Below are positions 41,370 through 48,896 of a stretch of 64,000 nucleotides of DNA, one piece after another; within the stretch, counting starts at the first letter, position 1; the number at the start of each line of letters is the position of its first letter. The notes beneath the pieces were generated by a model. The model ran no database searches, was not told the DNA's origin, and saw only the letters and a list, made by a program, of their open reading frames with translations. The translations under genes were made by a program, and so were the position numbers. Source of the DNA: CALDSL01 sp039810245 (GTDB lineage: Bacteria; Chloroflexota; Anaerolineae; Anaerolineales; Anaerolineaceae); contig JBDHWQ010000016.1 in NCBI GenBank assembly GCA_039810245.1, positions 1-64,000 on the forward strand. The letters are read 5' to 3'.

Positions 41370-42521
41370 CTACTTGTTGGGGTCCAGCCGGGGCAGGAAG
41401 AAGAAGATCTTGGTATTGGCGCCATCCCCGTTGGCGGTGACGTAAAACAGGAATGACACGCTCTTATTGGCCAGCGAGTACTCGATCAGCTTAACGTTTA
41501 TCGGGTCAACCGAGTTGTCATACTGCTGCTCGCCTTCGTACAATGGCTGCTCGGGGCCGCCATCCACGCTGTAGGTGATGCGTACCGTGGCGCTGCAGTC
41601 CGGCAGGTCGCGCAGGCAGCCGACGCGGGCCAGCAGCCAGTCATAGGTGGGCACAATGATCGGGGGGAACTGGCCAACAATGGTGGTGTTCTCGCCGGCG
41701 GGCGGCGCCAGCACCAGCACTGGCTCGTCTTCGATCACATCACCTTCCCACTGCGAGTTGTTCATGCGGTATACCGCGCCGCTGGTAGAAGTCGGGTCGC
41801 CGGGGCAGGTCAGCAGCGTGCCGCTGCCGGTCTTCCAGGTGGCCAGGCACATATTATCCACGAAGCTGTAGGTATCACCCACCTGGATCTCAGCCCACAC
41901 CGGGCGCTCCTGGTTGGTAGCCACATCGACCACGCCAAACACGCCGCCCTGGGCATTGCGGAATTTCCAATAGCTGTAATGGCGCTTGTTGTCCGGCGGG
42001 GCGGTAAGGGTGAGCGAAATCTGCACCGTTTCGCCGGGGGCCACATTTTTGCTCACCATTGGCACGGCCAGCGGGCTGCCGAGCACGTCGCCACCGTCAT
42101 AGACGATCTGGTAATCCGGCGTCCAGGTGCAGGTGCCGATGTTTTTAATGGCCCAGGTTTTGACGAACGGCGTATTGCCGGGGATCATCGTGCCATCCGG
42201 GATGGTGACGTCTCCCACAAAGCTGGCAAAATCACAGGTGGCGCTGCGCGGCTGCGAGGTGGCAGTGGGGGCGGTGGCTGCCGAAGGCGTTCCGCCGGTT
42301 GGCTTTGGGGTGGGCTGCGTGGTGGGCGCCTGGGCGCTGGCCTTGAGCGAAGCCACCTCGGTCGACAGCACGCTCATGGTGGCGGCTACGGCGGTATTCA
42401 TGCGGTTCTGGTCGAGTGTTGCTTCTACGGTTGGCGTGGTTTGGGCCGCGGACGGGCTACACGCGGATAGCACGGGAAGGAACAGCACCAGTATCGAAAC
42501 AATCCAGGGGAGTCTTTTCAT
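41370..42521 (-). CDS. Lipoprotein with NBR1-type four-tryptophan domain
   Basis: The 383-residue protein has a lipoprotein signal (lipobox LSAC, Cys21), a Thr-Pro-rich linker (about 65-92) and a domain at about 97-213 that resembles the FW domain of the autophagy receptor NBR1. The four hallmark tryptophans are in KTW (123), CTW (133), SYW (185) and PVW (209), and the pattern FVKTWAIKNIGTCTW is characteristic. The C-terminal half (about 215-383) is not recognised. AAAGG lies seven bases before the ATG at 42521. The VanZ-like gene ends 4 nt upstream, so both share a transcript. A role in binding surface or extracellular ligands is inferred only. Confidence 0.75.
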   Translation of the reverse strand: MKRLPWIVSILVLFLPVLSACSPSAAQTTPTVEATLDQNRMNTAVAATMSVLSTEVASLKASAQAPTTQPTPKPTGGTPSAATAPTATSQPRSATCDFASFVGDVTIPDGTMIPGNTPFVKTWAIKNIGTCTWTPDYQIVYDGGDVLGSPLAVPMVSKNVAPGETVQISLTLTAPPDNKRHYSYWKFRNAQGGVFGVVDVATNQERPVWAEIQVGDTYSFVDNMCLATWKTGSGTLLTCPGDPTSTSGAVYRMNNSQWEGDVIEDEPVLVLAPPAGENTTIVGQFPPIIVPTYDWLLARVGCLRDLPDCSATVRITYSVDGGPEQPLYEGEQQYDNSVDPINVKLIEYSLANKSVSFLFYVTANGDGANTKIFFFLPRLDPNK

Positions 42522-42525
42522 GAGT

Positions 42526-42948
42526 TTACCTTTCCATCTCTTGAGCGCGCAGCGATCGGCTTTTACCTCGCCAGTATGCCACCAGGGCCATGCCCGCCAG
42601 CCCGGCGAGGATATCCACGCGCAGGTCAAAGAATTCTTCATGAGTGAATGGCGCGCCGGCAGTGATGATCTGCAAACCTTCCTGCAGAATGCCCAGCGCG
42701 AGAGTTATGCTGATCAGCGCCAGCACCTGCCCACCACTGGCCGGTGACTGCTGGCTGCGGGGAACCACCAGAGAGAAGATCAGCCCGCCGAGGATGGCAT
42801 ACAGCACGCTGTGGGCCAGCACGTGCACCCAGTTCTGGGCGAACACGCGGTTGAAGATAGCCGCCGTGGTGGGGTTGTACTGGCTGGCCCAGGCAGCCGG
42901 GAACAGGATACCTGCTACCCAAATGACGAGGAACAGTTTTTTCCACAC
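42526..42948 (-). CDS. VanZ-like small membrane protein
   Basis: The protein of about 140 residues has four hydrophobic segments and VanZ-family features (AHSVLYAILGGLIFSL; LGILQEGLQ; HEEFFDLRVDILAGLAGMAL). The GTG at 42948 is preferred. It lies six bases after an extended -10 box (TGGTATAAT), so the mRNA would be leaderless. The open frame to 43008 would start inside the terminator hairpin of the upstream operon. Function is unknown; VanZ relatives affect glycopeptide tolerance or cell-surface processes. Confidence 0.75.
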   Translation of the reverse strand: MWKKLFLVIWVAGILFPAAWASQYNPTTAAIFNRVFAQNWVHVLAHSVLYAILGGLIFSLVVPRSQQSPASGGQVLALISITLALGILQEGLQIITAGAPFTHEEFFDLRVDILAGLAGMALVAYWRGKSRSLRAQEMER

Positions 42949-42954
42949 AGGCGC

Positions 42955-42963
42955 ATTATACCA
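42955..42963 (-). promoter_or_regulatory. Extended -10 promoter of the VanZ-like gene
   Basis: TGGTATAAT on the minus strand ends 6 nt before the GTG start. The -35 region is poor, as expected for an extended -10 promoter. Confidence 0.5.
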
Positions 42964-42984
42964 GCACCCGCCAGGAAAGAATGC

Positions 42985-43030
42985 GCGCAAGAAAAATGAG
43001 CCGCTCACGGGCGGCTCATTTTTCTTGCGC
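42985..43030 (-). terminator. Terminator of the nucleoside transporter operon
   Basis: A perfect 20-bp stem (42985-43004 with 43011-43030) and a 6-nt loop begin 5 nt after the stop of the last permease gene. The 3' arm carries ATTTTTCTT after the GC-rich core. Confidence 0.85.
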
Positions 43031-43035
43031 AGGCT

Positions 43036-44304
43036 TTATTCTTTCTCGTAGGGCACGCCGTCGGCGGCGGGGCCCTGGCTGCGGCCAACGACGCCGGCCA
43101 GTACGATCATGGTGGCGATGTAGGGCGCCATCAGCAGGAACTGCGACGGGATGGGAATGCGCAGGATGGCCAGGCGCGTGGCCAGGGCGTCGGCAAAGCC
43201 GAAAAGCAGCCCGGCGCCGAAGGAGCCGAAAGGCGTCCAGTTGCCAAAGATCATGGCGGCCAGGCCGATAAAGCCGCGCCCGGCGGTCATCACTTCGTCG
43301 AAGCGACCCACCGAACCCAGGGTGAAATATGCGCCGCCAAAGCCGGCCATCAGCCCGCCCAGCATCACCGACAGGTAGCGAGTGCGGATGACGTTGATGC
43401 CCAGCGTGTCGGCTGCCTTGGGGTGTTCGCCCACCGCGCGCACGCGCAGCCCCCAGCGGGTGTTGAACAGCGCCACCTGGAGCACGATGAGGAAGATGAA
43501 CAGCATGTAAACAAACAGGTTGTTGCGGAACAGGATGGAGCCAAAGAACGGGATGTTCACCAGCCCGGGGATGTTGAAAGGCTGGAACAGGCCGGGGTTG
43601 TTGAGCGCCTCGTTGGACTGCAGGAACTTGGCCGAGATGTACGAGGTGAGGCCGGTGGCGAAGATGTTGATTACCGTGCCGGAGACGATCTGGTTGACTT
43701 TGTATTTGATTGACAGCCAGGCGTGGATCAGCGCCATGAACATGCCCATCAGCATGGCCGCCAGCAGCCCCAACCACAGGTTTTGCGTCACGCTGCCCAC
43801 CAGCGCTCCCACCAGCGCACCGGCCAGCATCATACCTTCGATACCGATGTTGACCACACCGGCGCGTTCGCACAGGATGCCTGACAGCGCGCCAAATGTA
43901 ATGGGCACAGCTTTTGACAGCGTGGTCGATACCAGCCCGGCCAGGTTGAGTGATTTATCTGCCGCGGCCCACACCAGGAAGCCGAAGACAAACGCAAATA
44001 CCACCAGGCTGAGGATCAGGTTGGTGCGGTGCTTGAAGCCGCGCACGAGCTGGTAAGCGCCGGCGCCAAGAACAAACGCGGTGATGACGTACAGCGCGGT
44101 CAGACTGTGTACGGGCCAGGGGGGCAGCTCGGTGATGCTGCCGCTGGCGTTCAGCCCAAACGTGGAGCGCATATCCGAGGTGATGCCACGGGTGAAGAAC
44201 AGCAGAGTAATCACCCCCAGCAGGACAAATACCAAGCCCATAGCGATACGACGGGTGGGGCTGGAGACTTCAACGTGCTTGCGAAGAGCGGTATCGGTGG
44301 CCAT
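43036..44304 (-). CDS. Nucleoside ABC transporter permease (NupQ/YufQ type)
   Basis: The 422-residue permease has about ten membrane segments and the family marks PITFGALSGILCERAGVVNIGIEG and NPKAAD-like GEHPKAADTLGINV. Its start overlaps the stop of the other permease by one base (TAATG). Together with that permease, the double ATPase and the BMP lipoprotein it makes a complete nucleoside importer. Terminator 42985-43030 closes the operon. Confidence 0.9.
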   Translation of the reverse strand: MATDTALRKHVEVSSPTRRIAMGLVFVLLGVITLLFFTRGITSDMRSTFGLNASGSITELPPWPVHSLTALYVITAFVLGAGAYQLVRGFKHRTNLILSLVVFAFVFGFLVWAAADKSLNLAGLVSTTLSKAVPITFGALSGILCERAGVVNIGIEGMMLAGALVGALVGSVTQNLWLGLLAAMLMGMFMALIHAWLSIKYKVNQIVSGTVINIFATGLTSYISAKFLQSNEALNNPGLFQPFNIPGLVNIPFFGSILFRNNLFVYMLFIFLIVLQVALFNTRWGLRVRAVGEHPKAADTLGINVIRTRYLSVMLGGLMAGFGGAYFTLGSVGRFDEVMTAGRGFIGLAAMIFGNWTPFGSFGAGLLFGFADALATRLAILRIPIPSQFLLMAPYIATMIVLAGVVGRSQGPAADGVPYEKE

Positions 44305-45599
44305 TATTTATTCCCTCCCCAACTGCTCAACGTCACCGCGCCTTCTGTCTTGGAAGGCGCGCGCAGCCGGTAGATGGTGCGGATGATGGCAGGGGCGGCA
44401 ATGAAGGCCAGGATAACGGCCTGGAGGATGGAGATGATGTCAATCGGCACGTTCGAGGTGACCTGCATGCGCGTGGCGCCATTGCGCAGCGTGCCGAACA
44501 GCAGCGAGGCCAGCACCACGCCGGCCGGGTGGCTGTTGCCAAGCAGCGCCAGGGCAATCGCATCGAAGCCGTAGCCGGAGGAGAAGGCCATTGCCAGGTT
44601 GTAATTGACGCCCAGCACTTCGTTGGCGCCGGCCATGCCGCACAGCGCTCCCGAAAGGGCCATGGCGGCGATGGTGTTGCGCGAGACGTTCATGCCGGCG
44701 TATTTGGCGGCGAAGGGGTTAGCGCCTACGGTGCGCAGGTCGAAGCCCCAGGTGGTCTTGAACAGGAACCAGTACACCACATAGGCCATCGCCAGGGCAA
44801 TGAAGAACCCCAGGTGGAAGCGGATTGGCTCGCCGAAGAAGCGTGGCAGCATTGCGCTGGGCTCGATGGTGGGGCTGATAGGGTTGAACGAACCGGGGCG
44901 TTTCATCGGTCCGGTGAGCAGCCAGTCGCTCAACCGGAAAGCGATGTAGTTCATCATGATTGTGTTGATTACTTCATGCCCACCGGTTTTGGCTTTCAAC
45001 CATCCGGGGATGAAGCCCCACACCGCGCCACCCAGCGCACCGGCCAGCATCGCCAGCGGCAGGTGGATGATGGTTGGCAGCCCTTTGATGGCATACCCGG
45101 CGTATGCCGCGGTGGCCGCGCCGATAAAGAGCTGGCCTTCCGCGCCAATGTTAAACACGCCAGCGCGGAATCCCAGGGCTACACCCAGGCCGGCGAAAAT
45201 GTAGGGCGTGGATGCCACCAGGCTTTCGAGGAAGGGGTTGAAGGCGCGGCGGATTTCAGCCGAGTCACCGGAGCTGAGCGCGGCAGCGATGCGCGCCGGG
45301 TCGCCGATAGAGCCGCTGAACAGCGCGCCGTAAGCTGTAGCGATTGTGCGCCAGGCTTCGCGCAGCCCCGCGCCAAACGACTGCCCAAACGCGGCATAGA
45401 CTTCCTGGCTGGTGACAGCGATAAAGATGGCGCCCAGCACCAGGCCAGAGAAGATGGCCAGCAGCGGAATGGCAACCATGCGGCCATAACTGCGGCGCGC
45501 TTTGCCTTTGGGCGGTGTCGGGTCGGTCACTTCTTGCAGCAAGATCTGTCCCGCGTCAGCGCGCGGGTCCGGGCTTTGTTCCCCAGGGCGCTTATCCAA
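44304..45599 (-). CDS. Nucleoside ABC transporter permease (NupP/YufP type)
   Basis: The protein of about 431 residues has a cytoplasmic N-terminus of about 40 residues and then about ten membrane segments, with STPYIFAGLGVALGFRAGVFNIGAEGQ (shown in parts: GLGVALGFRAG, FNIGAEGQLF) as the permease signature. I choose TTG at 45599 as the start. GGGAGG lies five bases upstream, and the gene then overlaps the ATPase stop by only eight bases. ATG 45632 or 45653 are possible but overlap the ATPase gene further and lack such a site. Confidence 0.85.
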   Translation of the reverse strand: MDKRPGEQSPDPRADAGQILLQEVTDPTPPKGKARRSYGRMVAIPLLAIFSGLVLGAIFIAVTSQEVYAAFGQSFGAGLREAWRTIATAYGALFSGSIGDPARIAAALSSGDSAEIRRAFNPFLESLVASTPYIFAGLGVALGFRAGVFNIGAEGQLFIGAATAAYAGYAIKGLPTIIHLPLAMLAGALGGAVWGFIPGWLKAKTGGHEVINTIMMNYIAFRLSDWLLTGPMKRPGSFNPISPTIEPSAMLPRFFGEPIRFHLGFFIALAMAYVVYWFLFKTTWGFDLRTVGANPFAAKYAGMNVSRNTIAAMALSGALCGMAGANEVLGVNYNLAMAFSSGYGFDAIALALLGNSHPAGVVLASLLFGTLRNGATRMQVTSNVPIDIISILQAVILAFIAAPAIIRTIYRLRAPSKTEGAVTLSSWGGNK

Positions 45600-47178
45600 T
45601 GGAACCTCCCCCCGCTGTCCGGGTCTCTTCATCCAACTTCTGGGCACTGCCATTGCCGCGCGCCTTTTCCGGCGGGATGCCGGCCATCAGCAGACCGATG
45701 TATTCTTTGGTGGCCTCGGCGGCGGGTACCACGGCGACAATCTGCCCGCGGTACATGACCGCGATGCGATCGGATAACTGCATAATTTCATCCAGCTCGG
45801 TGGACACCAGCAACACGCCCACGCCATCATCGCGGCGGCGCAGGATTTGCGAATGGATGTACTCGATCGAGCCGACGTCCAGGCCGCGAGTAGGCTGCGA
45901 GGCGATCAGCAGCTTGATGGGGCGCGAAAGCTCGCGCGCCACGATGACTTTCTGCTGGTTGCCGCCCGAAAGCGAGCCGGCGCTGGTTTCGGCGCTGGGT
46001 GTGCGCACATCATATTGCTGGATCAACTCGGCAGCCTCACGCTCGATACGAGGCCAGTCCATGTTGATGCCGCGCGCGTTAGGCGTGAGGTAATAGGTTT
46101 GCAGCACAAGGTTTTCGTAGATAGGGAAGGAAAGCACCAGCCCATCACGCTGGCGATCTTCGGGGATGTGCGCTGTGCCCAGTTCGGTGATCTCGCGCGG
46201 GTGGGCGCGGGTGATATCATGTCCATCCAACAGGATCTTGCCACTCAGTGAGGTGCGCAGGCCGGTCAGAGTCTCCACCAGCTCGGTCTGGCCATTGCCC
46301 TGCACGCCGGCCACGCCGACCACTTCGCCGGCGCGCACTTCAAAGTTGACGCCGTCTACGGCGAGCTGGTCGCGTTCGTCGAGCACCACCAGGTTTTGCA
46401 CTTCCAGCACGTTCTCTCCGGCGTTCACCGGGTTGCGCGTCAGCTCCAGGTCTACCGCGCGGCCCACCATCATCGCGGCCAGTTTTTCCTGATCGGCTTC
46501 GCTGGGCAGGGTAGCGCCAACCACCTTGCCACGGCGGATGACGGTGATGCGGTCGGCCACATCCAGCACTTCGCGCAGCTTGTGGGTGATGAAGATAATC
46601 GATTTGCCCTGCGCGGTAAGCCCGTGCATGATCTTGAACAGCTCATCGGCTTCCTGCGGGGTGAGCACAGCGGTAGGCTCGTCGAAAATGAGAATATCGG
46701 CGTTGCGATAGAGCAGCTTGATAATCTCCACGCGCTGCTGCACGCCCACCGGCAGGTCTTTGATGTAGCTATCGGGGTCGACGGCCAGGTTGTACTGGTG
46801 CGAAATCTCGCGGATGCGCCGGGCCGCGCTGGCGCGGTCCAGCAGCCCGCCGGGACGCAGCGGCTCATCCCCCAGCATAACGTTTTCGGTGACGGTGAAG
46901 ACGGGGATAAGCATAAAGTGCTGGTGCACCATGCCAATCCCTGCGGCGATGGCATCGGAAGGGGAGTGGAATTTTTTGGCAACTCCGCGGACGGAGATTT
47001 GCCCCTCGTCGGGCTGGTACAGACCGTACAGGATGTTCATCAGCGTAGTCTTCCCCGCGCCGTTTTCGCCCAGCAGGGCATGAATTTCCCCCGGCTCGAG
47101 GGTCAGGCTGATATGGTCATTGGCCAGTACGCCGGGAAACTGCTTGGTAATATCTTTCAGTTCGAGTACGGGCGTCAT
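45592..47178 (-). CDS. Nucleoside ABC transporter ATPase (NupO/YufO type)
   Basis: The 528-residue protein has two fused ABC domains. The first has Walker A GENGAGKT (about residues 38-45), a signature-like LPVGVQQRVEI and Walker B ILIFDEPTA. The second has a degenerate Walker A (GVQGNGQTEL), as is normal in this family, LSGGNQQKV and ASQPTRGLDVG. It energises uptake through the two permeases encoded downstream. A TACAAT box (47215-47220) lies about 37 nt upstream. Confidence 0.92.
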   Translation of the reverse strand: MTPVLELKDITKQFPGVLANDHISLTLEPGEIHALLGENGAGKTTLMNILYGLYQPDEGQISVRGVAKKFHSPSDAIAAGIGMVHQHFMLIPVFTVTENVMLGDEPLRPGGLLDRASAARRIREISHQYNLAVDPDSYIKDLPVGVQQRVEIIKLLYRNADILIFDEPTAVLTPQEADELFKIMHGLTAQGKSIIFITHKLREVLDVADRITVIRRGKVVGATLPSEADQEKLAAMMVGRAVDLELTRNPVNAGENVLEVQNLVVLDERDQLAVDGVNFEVRAGEVVGVAGVQGNGQTELVETLTGLRTSLSGKILLDGHDITRAHPREITELGTAHIPEDRQRDGLVLSFPIYENLVLQTYYLTPNARGINMDWPRIEREAAELIQQYDVRTPSAETSAGSLSGGNQQKVIVARELSRPIKLLIASQPTRGLDVGSIEYIHSQILRRRDDGVGVLLVSTELDEIMQLSDRIAVMYRGQIVAVVPAAEATKEYIGLLMAGIPPEKARGNGSAQKLDEETRTAGGGSIG

Positions 47179-47214
47179 GTGATCCTATCTCCCAGATCTT
47201 GGGTGGTTATCATA

Positions 47215-47220
47215 ATTGTA
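47215..47220 (-). promoter_or_regulatory. Candidate -10 box of the nucleoside ABC operon
   Basis: TACAAT on the minus strand lies 36 nt before the ATG at 47178. No good -35 box is visible. The terminator at 47351-47383 makes a separate promoter for these genes necessary. Confidence 0.35.
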
Positions 47221-47350
47221 GCATCGAACCAGAAAAGTCTGCCCCGGGCGGCAGTGTGGCATTCTCTCGCACCCGCGGCAGCTTCATTGTAGCTGAAATT
47301 CTGCCCAGGTGTAGACAAATTGAGAAGAACGGCGCGCCAATCGTATGACA

Positions 47351-47383
47351 AAAGACAGCCTGGGGTATACCCAGGCTGTCTTT
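47351..47383 (-). terminator. Terminator of the BMP lipoprotein gene
   Basis: AAAGACAGCCTGGG (47351-47364) and CCCAGGCTGTCTTT (47370-47383) form a perfect 14-bp stem 19 nt after the stop of the binding-protein gene. The binding protein is therefore made from a separate, probably more abundant, transcript than the permeases. Confidence 0.85.
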
Positions 47384-47402
47384 GTTGGTCTTGACGAAAA
47401 GC

Positions 47403-48560
47403 TTACTGCGAAACGGTGGTCTTGACCGCGCCGGAGATGATGTCGGCCTTGAGCTGGTCGACTTCGGCCTTCAGCTCAGCGCTCATCACGGTGGTCTCGG
47501 GGATGCCAACGCCGTTGTTCTCGAGCGTGCCCAGGAAGGTGCCGCCCTTGAACGAGCCATCGGCTACCTGCTTGGCAGCTTCGTACACGGCCACGTCAAT
47601 CATTTTCTGCACCGAAGTGAGGACGATGTCCTTGAAATCGGGCGAGCTGACGGTCCAGTCGGTATCAACGCCAACAATCCAGGCATTGCCGCGTTCTTTG
47701 ACGGCGGCAGCGGTGCCCAGACCCACGGGGCCAGCAACGGGCATGATCACGTCCGCGCCTTCGTCCATCAGGGTTTCGCCCAGGCGGCGGCCGTCATCGG
47801 TCGACTCGAAGTTACCGGCGAAGAGGCCTTCCTGCTTGGCGGGGTCCCAACCGAGGACTTCCACCTTAGTGCCCTTCTTCTCGTTGTAATACTTGACGCC
47901 CATGGCAAAGCCATCCATGAAGGAGGTCACCGAGGGGATCTGGATGCCACCGAAGGTGCCGACCTTGCCGGTCTTGGTGGAGGCAGCGGCCACGTAGCCG
48001 GCCAGGAAGCCAGCCTGGTCGGTCGCGAAGACCAGACCCAGCACATTGGGGATGGTGGGATCGTAGGCGAAGTCGACGATGGCGAACTTCTGATTGGGGT
48101 TAGCGGTAGCGGCGGCCGAGGTGGCATCGCCCAGCAGGAAGCCGACGGTCACGATCAGGTCGCAGCCTTCTTCCATGAAGGCATTGATATTCTTTTCGTA
48201 ATCGGTCTGCTGCTGCGATTCCAGGTACTTGGCCTCGCCAAATTCATCGGCGGCGCGCTGCGCGCCGGCCCAGGCGCTGGCATTGAAGGACTTGTCATCA
48301 ATACCACCCGAGTCGGTGACTTCGCAAACCTTGATCTTTCCGGTGGTGGGGGCGGTGGTGGCAGCCGGGGCTTCCGTGGCAGCGGGCGCCATCGTGGCGG
48401 CGGGCGCCATGGTGGCGGCAGGCGCCATGGTGGCGGCCGGGGCTTCCGTGGCGGGAGCTGCCGTGGCGGCGGGAGCTTCGGTAGCGGCGGTCGCGCAGGA
48501 CGCCAGGAGCATAGACGCCAGCACGAGGAACGCCAGAAGGGTGTACAACTTCTTCGACAT
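47403..48560 (-). CDS. BMP-family nucleoside-binding lipoprotein
   Basis: The 385-residue lipoprotein is the substrate-binding part of the neighbouring ABC importer. It has a signal sequence with lipobox LASC, an Ala-Pro-Thr linker with tandem AATMAP and ATEAPA copies, and the BMP domain (VTDSGGIDDKSFNASAW; EGCDLIVTVGFL; GVDTDWT). Members (PnrA, NupN) bind purine or pyrimidine nucleosides. GGAG lies six bases before the ATG at 48560. The leader carries an 8-bp hairpin (48593-48640). Confidence 0.92.
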   Translation of the reverse strand: MSKKLYTLLAFLVLASMLLASCATAATEAPAATAAPATEAPAATMAPAATMAPAATMAPAATEAPAATTAPTTGKIKVCEVTDSGGIDDKSFNASAWAGAQRAADEFGEAKYLESQQQTDYEKNINAFMEEGCDLIVTVGFLLGDATSAAATANPNQKFAIVDFAYDPTIPNVLGLVFATDQAGFLAGYVAAASTKTGKVGTFGGIQIPSVTSFMDGFAMGVKYYNEKKGTKVEVLGWDPAKQEGLFAGNFESTDDGRRLGETLMDEGADVIMPVAGPVGLGTAAAVKERGNAWIVGVDTDWTVSSPDFKDIVLTSVQKMIDVAVYEAAKQVADGSFKGGTFLGTLENNGVGIPETTVMSAELKAEVDQLKADIISGAVKTTVSQ

Positions 48561-48592
48561 GTGATTCTCCTTCTCTTCAATTGGTGAACGGT

Positions 48593-48640
48593 GGTGGGAA
48601 GGCAGGCGAAATGCCATGCTTGCAGCGAACGTTTCCCACC
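48593..48640 (-). repeat. Hairpin in the BMP gene leader
   Basis: GGTGGGAA (48593-48600) pairs with TTCCCACC (48633-48640) around a 32-nt interior that contains GCAAGC and TGCATG-like pairs. It lies in the predicted leader of the nucleoside-binding protein. No purine riboswitch core was recognised. Confidence 0.5.
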
Positions 48641-48667
48641 TATCAAAAGTAAGTATAAACCTGATTA

Positions 48668-48673
48668 ATTATA
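48668..48673 (-). promoter_or_regulatory. Candidate -10 box of the BMP lipoprotein gene
   Basis: A perfect TATAAT on the minus strand lies 107 nt before the ATG at 48560. The -35 match is weak. Confidence 0.4.
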
Positions 48674-48740
48674 GGCGCAAGCTAAAAACACGACACAGAG
48701 CCCCTTGCGGATTAAGATGTGCCGATTTGTACAGGTTTTC

Positions 48741-48765
48741 TGTGATCAATGGCGCGTGGATCACA
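48741..48765. promoter_or_regulatory. Inverted repeat, possible operator
   Basis: TGTGATC (48741-48747) and GATCACA (48759-48765) are perfect inverted copies 11 nt apart, between two divergent transporter promoters. The outer letters resemble CRP half-sites, but the spacing does not fit a CRP site. Confidence 0.45.
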
Positions 48766-48830
48766 TTCTACGGTACAAAAGAATGGGAAGCAAGGCTGCC
48801 TGCAGGTGAAATCACAGTTTCCAATGCGGT

Positions 48831-48860
48831 TTGACAATCATCGCCCCCGGAAGGTACAAT
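48831..48860 (+). promoter_or_regulatory. Promoter of the MFS gene at 48897
   Basis: TTGACA (48831-48836) and TACAAT (48855-48860) are 18 nt apart. The predicted start near 48867 rules out the upstream TTG at 48831 as the translation start. Confidence 0.7.
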
Positions 48861-48896
48861 CCAGCCGCTTATGCAAAATCTTCTCAAAATGCACTT

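Larger units (their letters stand above)
48561..48896. other. Divergent intergenic region of the BMP and MFS genes
   Basis: These 336 bases hold, from left to right, the leader of the BMP gene with its hairpin, a TATAAT for that gene on the minus strand (48668-48673), a 7-11-7 inverted repeat (48741-48765) and a consensus promoter for the MFS gene (48831-48860). I see no gene in it. Confidence 0.7.

Noticed and set aside
42949..43008. N-terminal extension of the VanZ-like protein
   Set aside because: It would start inside the terminator hairpin of the transporter operon and upstream of the promoter.
48741..48765. CRP-binding site
   Set aside because: The half-sites are 15 nt apart in place of 6 and the organism type makes CRP consensus uncertain.
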